Source: VHCN01 sp964589935 (lineage in GTDB: Bacteria; Verrucomicrobiota; Verrucomicrobiia; Limisphaerales; VHCN01). Taken from it: a stretch of DNA of 64,000 nt. Location of the stretch: NCBI GenBank assembly GCA_964589935.1, contig CAZPVD010000003.1:390455-454454 (forward strand), in the 5' to 3' direction. A program made the translations under genes and the position numbers. The notes below the pieces were generated by a model. The model worked only from the letters and a program-made list of their open reading frames with translations. It made no database searches and had not been told where the DNA came from. Positions 1 to 8,151 of the stretch are shown one piece after another. Positions within the stretch are counted from its first letter, which is position 1, and every line of letters starts with the position of its first letter.

Positions 1-1244
1 AACACTCCTGACAGCACGAGCCAGCTTTGAACTTTGAACTTTGGACTTTGAACTTCGCCGAGCGCGAAAGCGGCGAGCAACGGCAGCGTGAACGCAACGG
101 GCAAAAGGAACTTTACCGGAAAGCGCATGAGTTCCAGCGGCAAGACCGCACGGAGCAGGGGAAGGAGAAAGGCATTTTCACCCATCGCCAGCAGCACGCA
201 AACAGCCGTCGCCGCGGCGAGGATCCACACGCGCCGTTCGCGGACGCGCCACATCGCGAGCGCGCCGAGGGCGAGCACGGCGAGGCCGGCGTAGTAACTC
301 GGCAGGAACGATTGGCCCGCCTGCACGTAAATGCCCTGCGGCGTCTTGAAACAATGAAACAGCGGCACGAAAAAATTCGCCCAGCCCCACGTCGGCAGCG
401 ACCAGAAGCCCGCGCCGAGTTCGCCGCCGCCGAAATTTTTCGCGCGCTGCGATACCGCGAGCAGGTCAAAGAATGGCAGCAATTGAATCGCCGCCAGACC
501 GGCCACGAGCAGCACGACCAGCGCAAATCGGCCAAGAACATTTTGGAAACCTTGAACTTTGAGCTTTGAACTTTGAACTTCGGTCAGCGCGAGCGCCGCG
601 GCGAATGCCCATGTCATCAGGATCAGTTCCGGCGCGCCGGAGAGCATCTGCATCGCTCCGGCCAGCGCGGCAAGGACGATATTTCGACCACCTTCGCGGC
701 ACGCTCGCTCGACGAGCAGCACGACCCACGGCATCCAGCCGAACGTGACGAGGTAGTTCGGATAGATGTGGCTGGTGAGCGACGCACCGCTGAAGACAAA
801 CGCCACGCCCGCCACGCTCGCGGCGAAGCGCGACTGCGTCCAGCGCTGTGCCAGCGCATACATGCCCATGCCGCCGAGGAGCCAGTGCGCGACGCAGAAA
901 ATTCCCAGCGACCACGGCAGCGGCATCAGAAGGTAGATGAGCGAGCCGGGATAGAGCGCGAGCGTGTTCCACTGCGCGAGAAACGGCGCGCCGCAGTTCA
1001 CGTAGGGATTCCACATCGGCAGCTCGCCGTTCCAAAAACACTCGCGTGCGTAGAACACAAACGGATAGCCTAGGAATCCGTAGTCGCGGTAGAAGAACGC
1101 GCCCGTCCCGAGGAACACGCCGGGAAACGTCGCGAACAGCAATGCGGCGAGCACGAGCGCGAAGCGGCCGCGCGTGAACCATTCATCGGCGCGGCGGGTT
1201 GGCGCGTCCGATGTTGGCGAAGTTGGTGTGCGTTCCACGCTCAT
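1..1244 (-). CDS. YfhO-like multi-pass membrane protein, copy 1 (partial, C-terminus off the left edge)
   Basis: The frame is open from an ATG at 1244 down to base 3, so the gene continues beyond the window; 414 residues are visible. The protein begins MSVERTPTSP, then a first membrane helix and the conserved stretch FYRDYGFLGYPF...MWNPYVNCGAPFLAQWN, also found in the next two genes. This fits the YfhO family of large polytopic proteins with a GT-C-like layout, proposed in Firmicutes to help glycosylate cell-wall polymers. The start ATG overlaps the TGA of the upstream copy (ATGA, 1241-1244), so translation is probably coupled. Two 28-bp heptamer arrays (26-53 and 551-578) are read in frame as EVQSPKFKVQ and EVQSSKLKVQ. 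Family assignment is from motif memory; the true substrate is unknown. Confidence 0.8.
   Translation of the reverse strand, partial: MSVERTPTSPTSDAPTRRADEWFTRGRFALVLAALLFATFPGVFLGTGAFFYRDYGFLGYPFVFYARECFWNGELPMWNPYVNCGAPFLAQWNTLALYPGSLIYLLMPLPWSLGIFCVAHWLLGGMGMYALAQRWTQSRFAASVAGVAFVFSGASLTSHIYPNYLVTFGWMPWVVLLVERACREGGRNIVLAALAGAMQMLSGAPELILMTWAFAAALALTEVQSSKLKVQGFQNVLGRFALVVLLVAGLAAIQLLPFFDLLAVSQRAKNFGGGELGAGFWSLPTWGWANFFVPLFHCFKTPQGIYVQAGQSFLPSYYAGLAVLALGALAMWRVRERRVWILAAATAVCVLLAMGENAFLLPLLRAVLPLELMRFPVKFLLPVAFTLPLLAAFALGEVQSPKFKVQSWLVLSGV
26..53 (-). repeat. Heptanucleotide tandem repeat, 4 units (GTTCAAA family), in coding sequence
   Basis: Plus-strand units are tttgaac, tttgaac, tttggac, tttgaac, i.e. 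GTTCAAA-type units on the coding strand. The array is translated in frame as VQSPKFKVQ inside YfhO-like copy 1. Only this orientation is open, because the opposite strand contains TGA in every frame. Confidence 0.9.
551..578 (-). repeat. Heptanucleotide tandem repeat, 4 units (GTTCAAA family), in coding sequence
   Basis: Plus-strand units are cttgaac, tttgagc, tttgaac, tttgaac. It is read as EVQSSKLKVQG in YfhO-like copy 1, at a loop directly before the conserved GRFALVV helix. Same unit length, copy number and orientation as the arrays at 26 and 2896. Confidence 0.9.
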
Positions 1245-3565
1245 GTGGATGGCCCGGATTTGCGCCCGCGCCGCCAAAGCGCAGCACACGTGAGCACTGC
1301 GGCGAGCGAGATGATGCAGCCGACGTGGAAGTTCCGATCTTCATACGCGAGCCTGACGTGATGCGTGCCCTCCGGCACTTCGAGCGCCTGGAAGGCGTGA
1401 TTCGCGCGCAGCAACGGCACCGGCTTGTCGTCCACGTAGGCTTTCCACGGATGGTAAAACGTCTGCGCGATGACGACGAGGGCGTGGTCGTTGGCGGTGA
1501 TTTCGCATTCGACCGAATGCGCGGCCCATTTATCCAATTTGGCCCCAAGTTTTGAGCGCTGAGTGACAAGAAACGGCCGGGAGGTCGCCGAGTCAAAGTG
1601 AACTTTGTCCCGCGGGTCGAACTCTGCTGAGAGCATTCGTTTCAATGCTTCTGTTCGGTCGGAGGAATCCACAAAGACTGGTTGTTGGCCGCCCGTAATC
1701 AAGGGCAGCGCTGAGGTTCGCCATTCCTCGTTGAACCGCCCATTTAGAGTAAAAACTCCGACAACGCTCAGGAAATCCATGAAGCTTGATCGTTCGACTG
1801 TGTTTGTGCCGTAGAGCCATTGCTGGATTTCGTCCTGTTCCTTGATGCGCAGCGTCGAAGAGCCGTTGACTTTCGGCACATTCTCGAGGGCGTTGAGATT
1901 GGACCACAACATCCGTCGCTTGAAGCCGAACTCCTGAACCCAGTTCGTCGAGCCGATGTGAAGCAGCAACTGCTCGGCCTCCGGGGAAATCATCACGCGA
2001 CCGGCACCGGCCTTGGGAACCGGCGCGCCTCTGGATTGCGCGATTGCGTTCCTCAAAAGAAATGCGTCCGCAGGAATTGTCGGATTCTGGTTCTTCAAGT
2101 GCGTCAGGCCGTCTGCTGCGATGAAGGCGAGCGCGGCGAGGCCGGCGAGCCACCGCGTGCGCTCGCGCGGCGCGCGGCACGCTTGGAACAGCAGCGCCAG
2201 TGTGACGCCAAAGAAAACCATGCGCTCGACCGCGTTGTCGCGCGTCTCGGCGAATCGGTCGTATGTCAGCGGATGACCGCGCATCCACCAGAGCACGAGC
2301 GCGGCGAGCGCGGGCAGCAGCGTGGCGATGACGAGCAGCGGCTGCCATTGTGCTGCTGTGCCTGATTCTAGATTCTGGATTCTAGATTCTGGATTCGTTC
2401 GTTCCAAACACCATTTCACGCCAAACGCCGCAAGCAGTGGGACCGCGAACGCGGCGAGGATGAGGAACTTCACCGGATACCGTGCGATGCCGACGATAGG
2501 GATGATTTTCTGCACGAGAGGAAATAGCGGGCCATTATTGCCCATCGCCATCAGCACGGCGAACACCGCGAGCGCACCGAGCAGCCACACGCGGCGGTCG
2601 CGCACCTTCCACACGGCCAACGCCGCGAGAGCAAGCCCCACAGTGCCGACATAGCATGAGGTGAGGAATTCCTGCCCTTGTTGAAAGTAAAATCCCTGCG
2701 GCGACATCGCGAAGTGGAACAGCGGCACGAGCAGGTTCGCCCAGCCCCATGCGGGGAGCGCCCACTTGCCGACCGCGAGCGTTGGGTCGCGTTGCGAGTG
2801 CGCGAGCAGGTCGAAGAACGGCAGCAGTTGCGCGGCGCACAACGCGGAGACGAGCGCGATGATTACGGTGAATCGTCCAAATAACGGACGCCAACATTGA
2901 ACGTTGAACTTTGAACCTTGAACTTCGAGCAGCGCGAGCGCGGCGAGCGCAAGCCACGTGAACACGACGACTTCCGGCACGCCGGCGAACATTTGCATCG
3001 AGGCGGCGAGTGAGGCGAGGACGACGGTTCTTCCGCCTTCCTTCCACGCGCGTTCGACGAGCAGCACGACCCACGGCATCCAGCCGAGCGCGACAGTGTA
3101 GTTCGGCCAGATGAGACACGCGAGGGTGACGCCGTTGAAGACAAACACCGTTCCAGCCGCGGCGGCGGCAAAGTTGGACTGCGTCCATCGCTCGGCGAGC
3201 TTGAACATGCCCAGTCCGCCGAGCCAGAGGTGCAGCAGGCAGAACACGCCGAGCGACCACGACAGCGGCAGCAGCAGGTAAATCAGCGCGCCGGGATAGA
3301 GCACCATCGTGCCCCACTGCGCGAGGAACGGCGCGCCACAGTTGCTCAACGGATTCCAAAGCGGGATCTCACCGCGCCAGAAACTCTCGCGATGATAATG
3401 CACGAACGGATACGCGATGACGCCGTAGTCCGAGCGGAAGAAGGACTGCGTGCCTAGCCACACGCCGGGAAACGCAACGAACAGCAGCGCGAACAGGAAC
3501 ACCGCGAAACGCGGCAGTGTGAACCACGAGTCCAGCGAAGTTGATTTATTCTCCGGCGCGATCAC
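1241..3565 (-). CDS. YfhO-like multi-pass membrane protein, copy 2
   Basis: A 774-residue hydrophobic protein with many membrane helices and a C-terminal soluble region rich in beta-type sequence (HPWKAYVDDKPVPLLRANHAFQ). The GTG at 3565 is preferred over an upstream in-frame start at 3634 because it overlaps the stop of copy 3 by four bases (GTGA), matching the ATGA junction to copy 1. It keeps the family signature SDYGVIAYPF...LWNPLSNCGAPFLAQW. The probable role is transfer of a sugar or lipid-linked group at the outer face of the membrane, by analogy with YfhO; this is inference. Two 28-bp heptamer arrays lie in the coding region: 2896-2923, read EVQGSKFNVQ, and 2364-2391, read NPESRIQNLES. 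Both fall in loops where copy 1 also carries an array. Confidence 0.82.
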   Translation of the reverse strand: MIAPENKSTSLDSWFTLPRFAVFLFALLFVAFPGVWLGTQSFFRSDYGVIAYPFVHYHRESFWRGEIPLWNPLSNCGAPFLAQWGTMVLYPGALIYLLLPLSWSLGVFCLLHLWLGGLGMFKLAERWTQSNFAAAAAGTVFVFNGVTLACLIWPNYTVALGWMPWVVLLVERAWKEGGRTVVLASLAASMQMFAGVPEVVVFTWLALAALALLEVQGSKFNVQCWRPLFGRFTVIIALVSALCAAQLLPFFDLLAHSQRDPTLAVGKWALPAWGWANLLVPLFHFAMSPQGFYFQQGQEFLTSCYVGTVGLALAALAVWKVRDRRVWLLGALAVFAVLMAMGNNGPLFPLVQKIIPIVGIARYPVKFLILAAFAVPLLAAFGVKWCLERTNPESRIQNLESGTAAQWQPLLVIATLLPALAALVLWWMRGHPLTYDRFAETRDNAVERMVFFGVTLALLFQACRAPRERTRWLAGLAALAFIAADGLTHLKNQNPTIPADAFLLRNAIAQSRGAPVPKAGAGRVMISPEAEQLLLHIGSTNWVQEFGFKRRMLWSNLNALENVPKVNGSSTLRIKEQDEIQQWLYGTNTVERSSFMDFLSVVGVFTLNGRFNEEWRTSALPLITGGQQPVFVDSSDRTEALKRMLSAEFDPRDKVHFDSATSRPFLVTQRSKLGAKLDKWAAHSVECEITANDHALVVIAQTFYHPWKAYVDDKPVPLLRANHAFQALEVPEGTHHVRLAYEDRNFHVGCIISLAAVLTCAALWRRGRKSGPST
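2364..2391 (-). repeat. Heptanucleotide tandem repeat, 4 units (GATTCTR family), in coding sequence
   Basis: Units gattcta, gattctg, gattcta, gattctg on the plus strand, followed by a partial fifth (gattcg). Translated as NPESRIQNLES in YfhO-like copy 2. The sequence is unrelated to the GTTCAAA arrays but has the same length and copy number, and it sits at the loop where copy 1 carries a GTTCAAA array. Confidence 0.88.
2896..2923 (-). repeat. Heptanucleotide tandem repeat, 4 units (GTTCAAA family), in coding sequence
   Basis: Plus-strand units are attgaac, gttgaac, tttgaac, cttgaac, more diverged than the other arrays. Read as EVQGSKFNVQ in YfhO-like copy 2, just before GRFTVII, at the position equivalent to 551-578 in copy 1. 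Confidence 0.88.
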
Positions 3566-5868
3566 GATGGATTTAGATTCACTCCGTTGTCTTTCACCGG
3601 ATGTTTTGGTTTTTGCGCCAGCACGAAACAACACAGTGCGAGCGACGTGAGTGACAGCGCCGCACCAAGGCGAAACGCGCGGTCTTCATACACGAGCCGC
3701 ACGTGGCTCGCACCCTTCGGCACCTCGAACGCTTGAAACGCATGATTCGCCCGCCAAAGTTGCGACGGTTTGCCGTTCACGTATGGCGTCCACGGATGAT
3801 AGAAGGCCTGCGCGACGACGACGAGCGCGGGCTGATCCGCCGTCACATCCGCTTCGATGCGATGCGCGGTGAAATGATAATTCACGATGCAGGCCAGCGC
3901 ATGGTTTGTCGCTGTCACGAGGCCCTGCGCTTCGGGCGGAAGGAAAACGGTTTCGCGCGGGTTGAAGTTTTCCACAGCGAGGCCGTTGAGAGTCGTCGCG
4001 GCATCGGCGAAAGCAGGCTTTTGCCCGGCGGTCATAAGCGGCATGAAGTTTGTTCGTGCGTCCCACTGAAAAATATTCGTTCGCGATGTGATTTGCGCGC
4101 CGCCGAGGAAGTCGGCCATCGCGGGCCGCGCCGAGTTTGTCGTGGCGAAGATGGCGGCCTGCACGGCGCGTTCCTCGCGCAGATGCAGCGCCCAGAAGCC
4201 GTCCACCTTGGCGAGGCCTTCGAGCAGATTGCAGTTGTCATACATGCCGACGCGCTGGAGCACGTAGGTGTTGAACGGGTCCTTGAGCAATTTCTGGTGG
4301 AACTCCATGAAGGCTGCCGGCGTGAGCAGCGCACGCGCTTCGCCGGGCCGCGGCGCGGGCCGGAGATTTTGGAGGAGCGGAATGCCCGGCTCCAGCACGG
4401 CGACTTCAGCGGTGGGATTTTGCATCGGAACATGAGTCGCAAAATCAATCCACGTGAACAGCACGAAGCCCGACAAACAGACGAGTTGACGCTTGAACGT
4501 TCCCGCGCGGAGAAAGCCGGACAATGTAGCGACGGTGAGCGCGAGCAGAACGGCGCGAAGGATCCCGTCCTTCAAGACGGCCGATGGAACTTCGCGGTCG
4601 CCGGGCCAGATTTGTGAAACGGCGACGAGTGCAGCGATGGTGAGAATACAAATGCCCGTGAGAACGGCGAGAGTTTTGCGGGTGCGCAACTGGGTCTCGG
4701 CAGGCTGAGTCAGGAGCGCATTCAACCCCGCCGCCGCGAGCAGCGGGACGACCATCATCGTCAGGAACACAAACTTGACCGGATAACGCATCACGCCCAG
4801 TTGGGGGGCGATTTTGCGGAGCGCGGGATAAACGAGGCCGTGTTCGCCGAGGGCGAGCACGAGGCTGCCAAACGCGAGGACGGCCAACATGCACACGCGC
4901 CGTTCGCGAACGCGCCACACCGCGATGCCTGCCAGCAGGAGCGGCAGAATGCCGAGGTAATAGCTCGACGTGACTCCCTGGTTGACTTGAAAAAAAACTC
5001 CGGTCGAAGATTCGTAACAGCGAAACAATGGCACGAGCAGATTCGCCCAGCCCGTTGCGGGCATCGCCCAGTCATTCGTGGCGTAGCCGCGGTCGCGCTG
5101 CGAATGCGCAAGAAAGTCGAGGAACGGAAGCAGTTGCGCCGCCGCAAGCGCGGTGATGAGCACCACAACCAGCGCGAAGCGGCCGGCAAGTTTCGCCCGT
5201 GAATGCGAGCCTTCACAAATATCCACGGCGAGCAGCGCTGTGGCGATGATCCATGTGAGCGCGATGACTTCCGGGACACCGGCAAGCATTTGCATGGCAC
5301 CTGCGAGCGCGGCGATGCAGATGTATTTGCCGCCTTCGCGCCACCCGCGTTCAGCCGCCAGCAACACCCACGGCGTCCAACTCAAGACCGCGACGTAGCA
5401 CGGCCACATGAGGCAGTTCATCATGAGGCCGTTGAAGACGAAGACGAGGCCGGCGAACGTCGCGGCGATCTGGCTGCCCGTCCAGCGCCGGGCGAGCGCG
5501 AACATCCCGGCGCCCGCCCAGACAAGATGCAGCAGCATGAACATCCCAAGCCCCCACGTGAGCGGCAGCAGCACAAAGAACAGCACGGGCGGGTAAAGCA
5601 CCATCGGGTTCCATTGCGCGAGGAACGGGACGCCGCAGTTGCTCAGCGGATTCCACAGCGGGATTTCGCCGTGACGCAGGCTTTCCCGCAGGTGATGCGC
5701 GAGCGGGTAACTGTAAAGTCCGTAATCGCGGAAGACGAACGTGTGCGTGCCGAGAATGACATCGGGGAACAGCAGGAACAGGAATAGTGCAACAAGCGCG
5801 ATGAAGCGTCCGAGCGTGAACTGCGCGTCCAGTTCGCGAAAGGAGCGTGCGTGTTCAGGCGCCGTCAT
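3562..5868 (-). CDS. YfhO-like multi-pass membrane protein, copy 3 (first gene of the array)
   Basis: A 768-residue polytopic membrane protein, paralogous over its length to the two genes downstream of it. It starts MTAPEHARSF and carries FRDYGLYSYPLAHHLRE...LWNPLSNCGVPFLAQWN and the C-terminal HPWTPYVNGKPSQLWRANHAFQAFE. A GTG at 5934 could extend it by 22 residues, but the ATG at 5868 gives an N-terminus aligned with copy 2. It has no heptamer repeat: the loop that carries one in copies 1 and 2 reads DICEGSHSRAKL here, so it probably shows the ancestral form. It is divergent from the glycosyltransferase fusion gene at 5966, which suggests a shared surface-glycan context. YfhO-family function is inferred. 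Confidence 0.82.
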   Translation of the reverse strand: MTAPEHARSFRELDAQFTLGRFIALVALFLFLLFPDVILGTHTFVFRDYGLYSYPLAHHLRESLRHGEIPLWNPLSNCGVPFLAQWNPMVLYPPVLFFVLLPLTWGLGMFMLLHLVWAGAGMFALARRWTGSQIAATFAGLVFVFNGLMMNCLMWPCYVAVLSWTPWVLLAAERGWREGGKYICIAALAGAMQMLAGVPEVIALTWIIATALLAVDICEGSHSRAKLAGRFALVVVLITALAAAQLLPFLDFLAHSQRDRGYATNDWAMPATGWANLLVPLFRCYESSTGVFFQVNQGVTSSYYLGILPLLLAGIAVWRVRERRVCMLAVLAFGSLVLALGEHGLVYPALRKIAPQLGVMRYPVKFVFLTMMVVPLLAAAGLNALLTQPAETQLRTRKTLAVLTGICILTIAALVAVSQIWPGDREVPSAVLKDGILRAVLLALTVATLSGFLRAGTFKRQLVCLSGFVLFTWIDFATHVPMQNPTAEVAVLEPGIPLLQNLRPAPRPGEARALLTPAAFMEFHQKLLKDPFNTYVLQRVGMYDNCNLLEGLAKVDGFWALHLREERAVQAAIFATTNSARPAMADFLGGAQITSRTNIFQWDARTNFMPLMTAGQKPAFADAATTLNGLAVENFNPRETVFLPPEAQGLVTATNHALACIVNYHFTAHRIEADVTADQPALVVVAQAFYHPWTPYVNGKPSQLWRANHAFQAFEVPKGASHVRLVYEDRAFRLGAALSLTSLALCCFVLAQKPKHPVKDNGVNLNPS

Positions 5869-5965
5869 GCGCGCCCAATCTGGCAAAACGCGGGGAGGCG
5901 ACGAAGGAAAAAGCGCGGCATTGAGGCTCGCCACTGCGCGTTCGGCCCGCTACAACTTGCCGCGC

Positions 5966-7360
5966 ATGGACCGCCGGGCGTTCTACGAGGCTCGCGCCCC
6001 GCATCGCGCGCGCGAGCTGGAACGGCATTATCACCGTCTGCTCGACGCGCACTTCGCCTTCCTTGTTCCGCCCGGACTTCGCGTGCTGGAAGTCGGCTGC
6101 GGCCTCGGCGACGTGCTCGCAGCGGTGAAGCCCGCGCGCGGCCTCGGCGTGGACTTCAGCCCGGCGATGATCGAACAAGCGAGACAGCGCCACTCCGATC
6201 TCGAATTCCGCGTTGCGAGCGCGGAAGAATTCTCCAGCGGAGAAAAGTTCGACTACATCATCCTCTCCGATTTGGTGAACGAACTCGACGACGTGCAGGC
6301 CGTGCTTGCGCGGCTGCGCGACGCCAGCCACACGAACACGCGGCTCGTCGTGAATTTTTTCAGCAACCTCTGGCGCCCGGTGCTCGCGCTGGCCGAGACG
6401 TTGGGCGAAAAGTCGCCGAACACGCCGCAAAACTGGCTCGCCACCGCCGACATGCTCAACCTGCTGAACCTCGCGGGGTGGGAAGTCATCAAGGTCGAAC
6501 CGCGCATCCTGTGGCCGGCGCACACGCCATTGCTCGGCGCGCTGCTCAACCGCTGGATTGCGCCGCTCATGCGCTGGGCGTGCCTGACGATTTTCGTTGT
6601 GGCCCGGCCCAAGCCGCAGCCGTGCTCGGAGCAAGTGCGTTGCAGCGTCGTCATTCCCGCGCGCAACGAGGCGGGCAACATCGAGTCCGCCGTGCTGCGG
6701 ACGCCGGAGCTGGGACTCGGCACGGAAATCATCTTTATCGAAGGCCATTCGAAGGACGACACGTGGGACGAAATCCAGCGCGTCGCCGCGAAATATCCGC
6801 AGCGGAACATTCGCGCGCTCAAGCAGCAGAGCAAGGGCAAGGGCGGCGCAGTGCGCGAGGCCTTCGCAGCGGCCACAGGCGATTTGCTTTTCATTCTCGA
6901 TGCCGACCTCACGGTGCCGCCGGAGGAACTGCCCAAGTTTTACGAAGCCGCGCGCGCGCGCACGGGTGACTTCATCAATGGCGTGAGGCTGGTTTATCCG
7001 ATGGAGGAACAGGCGATGCAGTTCCTGAACATGGTCGCGAACAAATGCTTTGGCCTCGCGTTCACCTGGCTGCTCGGCCAGCCGGTGAAGGACACGCTCT
7101 GCGGCACAAAAGTGCTGTGGCGCGCGGACTACGAACTCATCGCGAGGAACCGCGCCTACTTCGGCGACTTCGATCCGTTCGGCGACTTCGATTTGCTGTT
7201 CGGCGCGGCGAAACTGAACCTGCGCATCGTCGACCTGCCCATCCGTTACAAGGCGCGCACCTACGGCGAGACGAACATCGAGCGCTGGAAACACGGCTGG
7301 TTGCTCCTGCGCATGACGGTGTTCGCGGCGCGCCGGCTCAAGTTCATCCGGTCAGCATGA
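5966..7360 (+). CDS. Fused class I SAM methyltransferase and family 2 glycosyltransferase
   Basis: A 464-residue two-domain protein. Residues about 1-210 hold a Rossmann methyltransferase with the SAM-binding motif VLEVGCGLGDVLAAV and acidic strand-end GVDFSPAMIEQA. Residues about 225-464 are a family 2 glycosyltransferase: CSVVIPARNEAGNIE, the metal/nucleotide-binding LFILDADLTV, and the LCGTKVLWR...FGDFDLLFGAA region typical of dolichyl-phosphate-mannose-synthase-like enzymes. The ATG at 5966 is chosen because it begins the methyltransferase fold; a longer frame would run into the divergent membrane protein gene. Its stop overlaps the next start (ATGA). A role in modifying a surface or lipid-linked glycan is inferred from the domains and from the divergent YfhO-like genes. 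Confidence 0.85.
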   Translation: MDRRAFYEARAPHRARELERHYHRLLDAHFAFLVPPGLRVLEVGCGLGDVLAAVKPARGLGVDFSPAMIEQARQRHSDLEFRVASAEEFSSGEKFDYIILSDLVNELDDVQAVLARLRDASHTNTRLVVNFFSNLWRPVLALAETLGEKSPNTPQNWLATADMLNLLNLAGWEVIKVEPRILWPAHTPLLGALLNRWIAPLMRWACLTIFVVARPKPQPCSEQVRCSVVIPARNEAGNIESAVLRTPELGLGTEIIFIEGHSKDDTWDEIQRVAAKYPQRNIRALKQQSKGKGGAVREAFAAATGDLLFILDADLTVPPEELPKFYEAARARTGDFINGVRLVYPMEEQAMQFLNMVANKCFGLAFTWLLGQPVKDTLCGTKVLWRADYELIARNRAYFGDFDPFGDFDLLFGAAKLNLRIVDLPIRYKARTYGETNIERWKHGWLLLRMTVFAARRLKFIRSA

Positions 7361-8097
7361 GCACGCCGCTGAAACAGCACCAGACAGAGATCGAGCGCAA
7401 TCTCGCGTTCTGGCAAAACAAGCCGTTGCTGCAAAAAATCTACGCCGGCTTTTACACGCGCATCATCGCGCTGATGAACCCGCGTGTGCCCGGCCGCATC
7501 GTCGAGGTCGGCTCCGGCATCGGCAATCTCAAGGCGCACCTGCCGGAGGTCATCTGCACCGACCTGTTTCCCAACCCGTGGATTGACGTGGTGTGCGACG
7601 GCTACGAACTGCCCTTCGGCGACGGCTCGCTCTCGCACCTCGTGCTCTTCGACGTGTTCCATCATCTCGAAGCGCCTGCTTTTTTCTTCAAGGAGGCGCG
7701 CCGCGCGCTCGCGCCCGGCGGCCGGGTGATTCTGTTTGAGCCGTTCATCAGCGCGGCGAGTTATCCCGTGTATGGATTGCTCCATCACGAGCCGGTCGCG
7801 CTCGGCAAACCGATTTCGATGGCGGACCATCTGCCGGCCCCGCGCAGCTACTATGCGGCGCAGGGCAACGCGACGCGGTTGTTCTTTCGCAAGGAACACG
7901 GCGACTGGCCCGCAGGCTGGAAGGTGTTTCACGCGGAAGCCTTCGCGAGCTTCGCGTATCTGCTCTCGGGCGGCTACAGCAAGCCCGCGGTGTATCCGGC
8001 CGCGTGCCTCGGCGCGCTCCAGCGGCTCGATGAAAAACTTTCGCGATGGCCGCGCCTCTTCGGTGCGCGATGCCTCGTCGGGTTGGAGAAAACCTGA
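7357..8097 (+). CDS. Class I SAM-dependent methyltransferase
   Basis: A 246-residue protein with a methyltransferase core: IVEVGSGIGNLKAHLPE (motif I), CDGYELPFGDGSLSHLVLFDVFHHLE (motif IV region of the Methyltransf_11 type) and ALAPGGRVILFEP. The start ATG overlaps the preceding stop (ATGA at 7357-7360), so it is co-translated with the methyltransferase-glycosyltransferase fusion and probably acts in the same pathway. The C-terminal third (FFRKEHGDWPAGWKVF) has no motif I recognise. The acceptor substrate cannot be read from sequence. Confidence 0.85.
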   Translation: MSTPLKQHQTEIERNLAFWQNKPLLQKIYAGFYTRIIALMNPRVPGRIVEVGSGIGNLKAHLPEVICTDLFPNPWIDVVCDGYELPFGDGSLSHLVLFDVFHHLEAPAFFFKEARRALAPGGRVILFEPFISAASYPVYGLLHHEPVALGKPISMADHLPAPRSYYAAQGNATRLFFRKEHGDWPAGWKVFHAEAFASFAYLLSGGYSKPAVYPAACLGALQRLDEKLSRWPRLFGARCLVGLEKT

Positions 8098-8151
8098 CGC
8101 GCCTCTTTGCGTCTTTGCGTTGAACCGGCGCGTCGGCTTTACTTCCGCAAG

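Noticed and set aside
7045..7356. N-terminal extension of the second methyltransferase
   Set aside because: It overlaps the glycosyltransferase C-terminus and has no protein-like sequence; the ATGA-coupled start at 7357 fits better.
8098..8151. TPP riboswitch before thiD
   Set aside because: The gap is only 54 bp and lacks the CTGAGA/thi-box core; it holds only a TCTTTGCG duplication.
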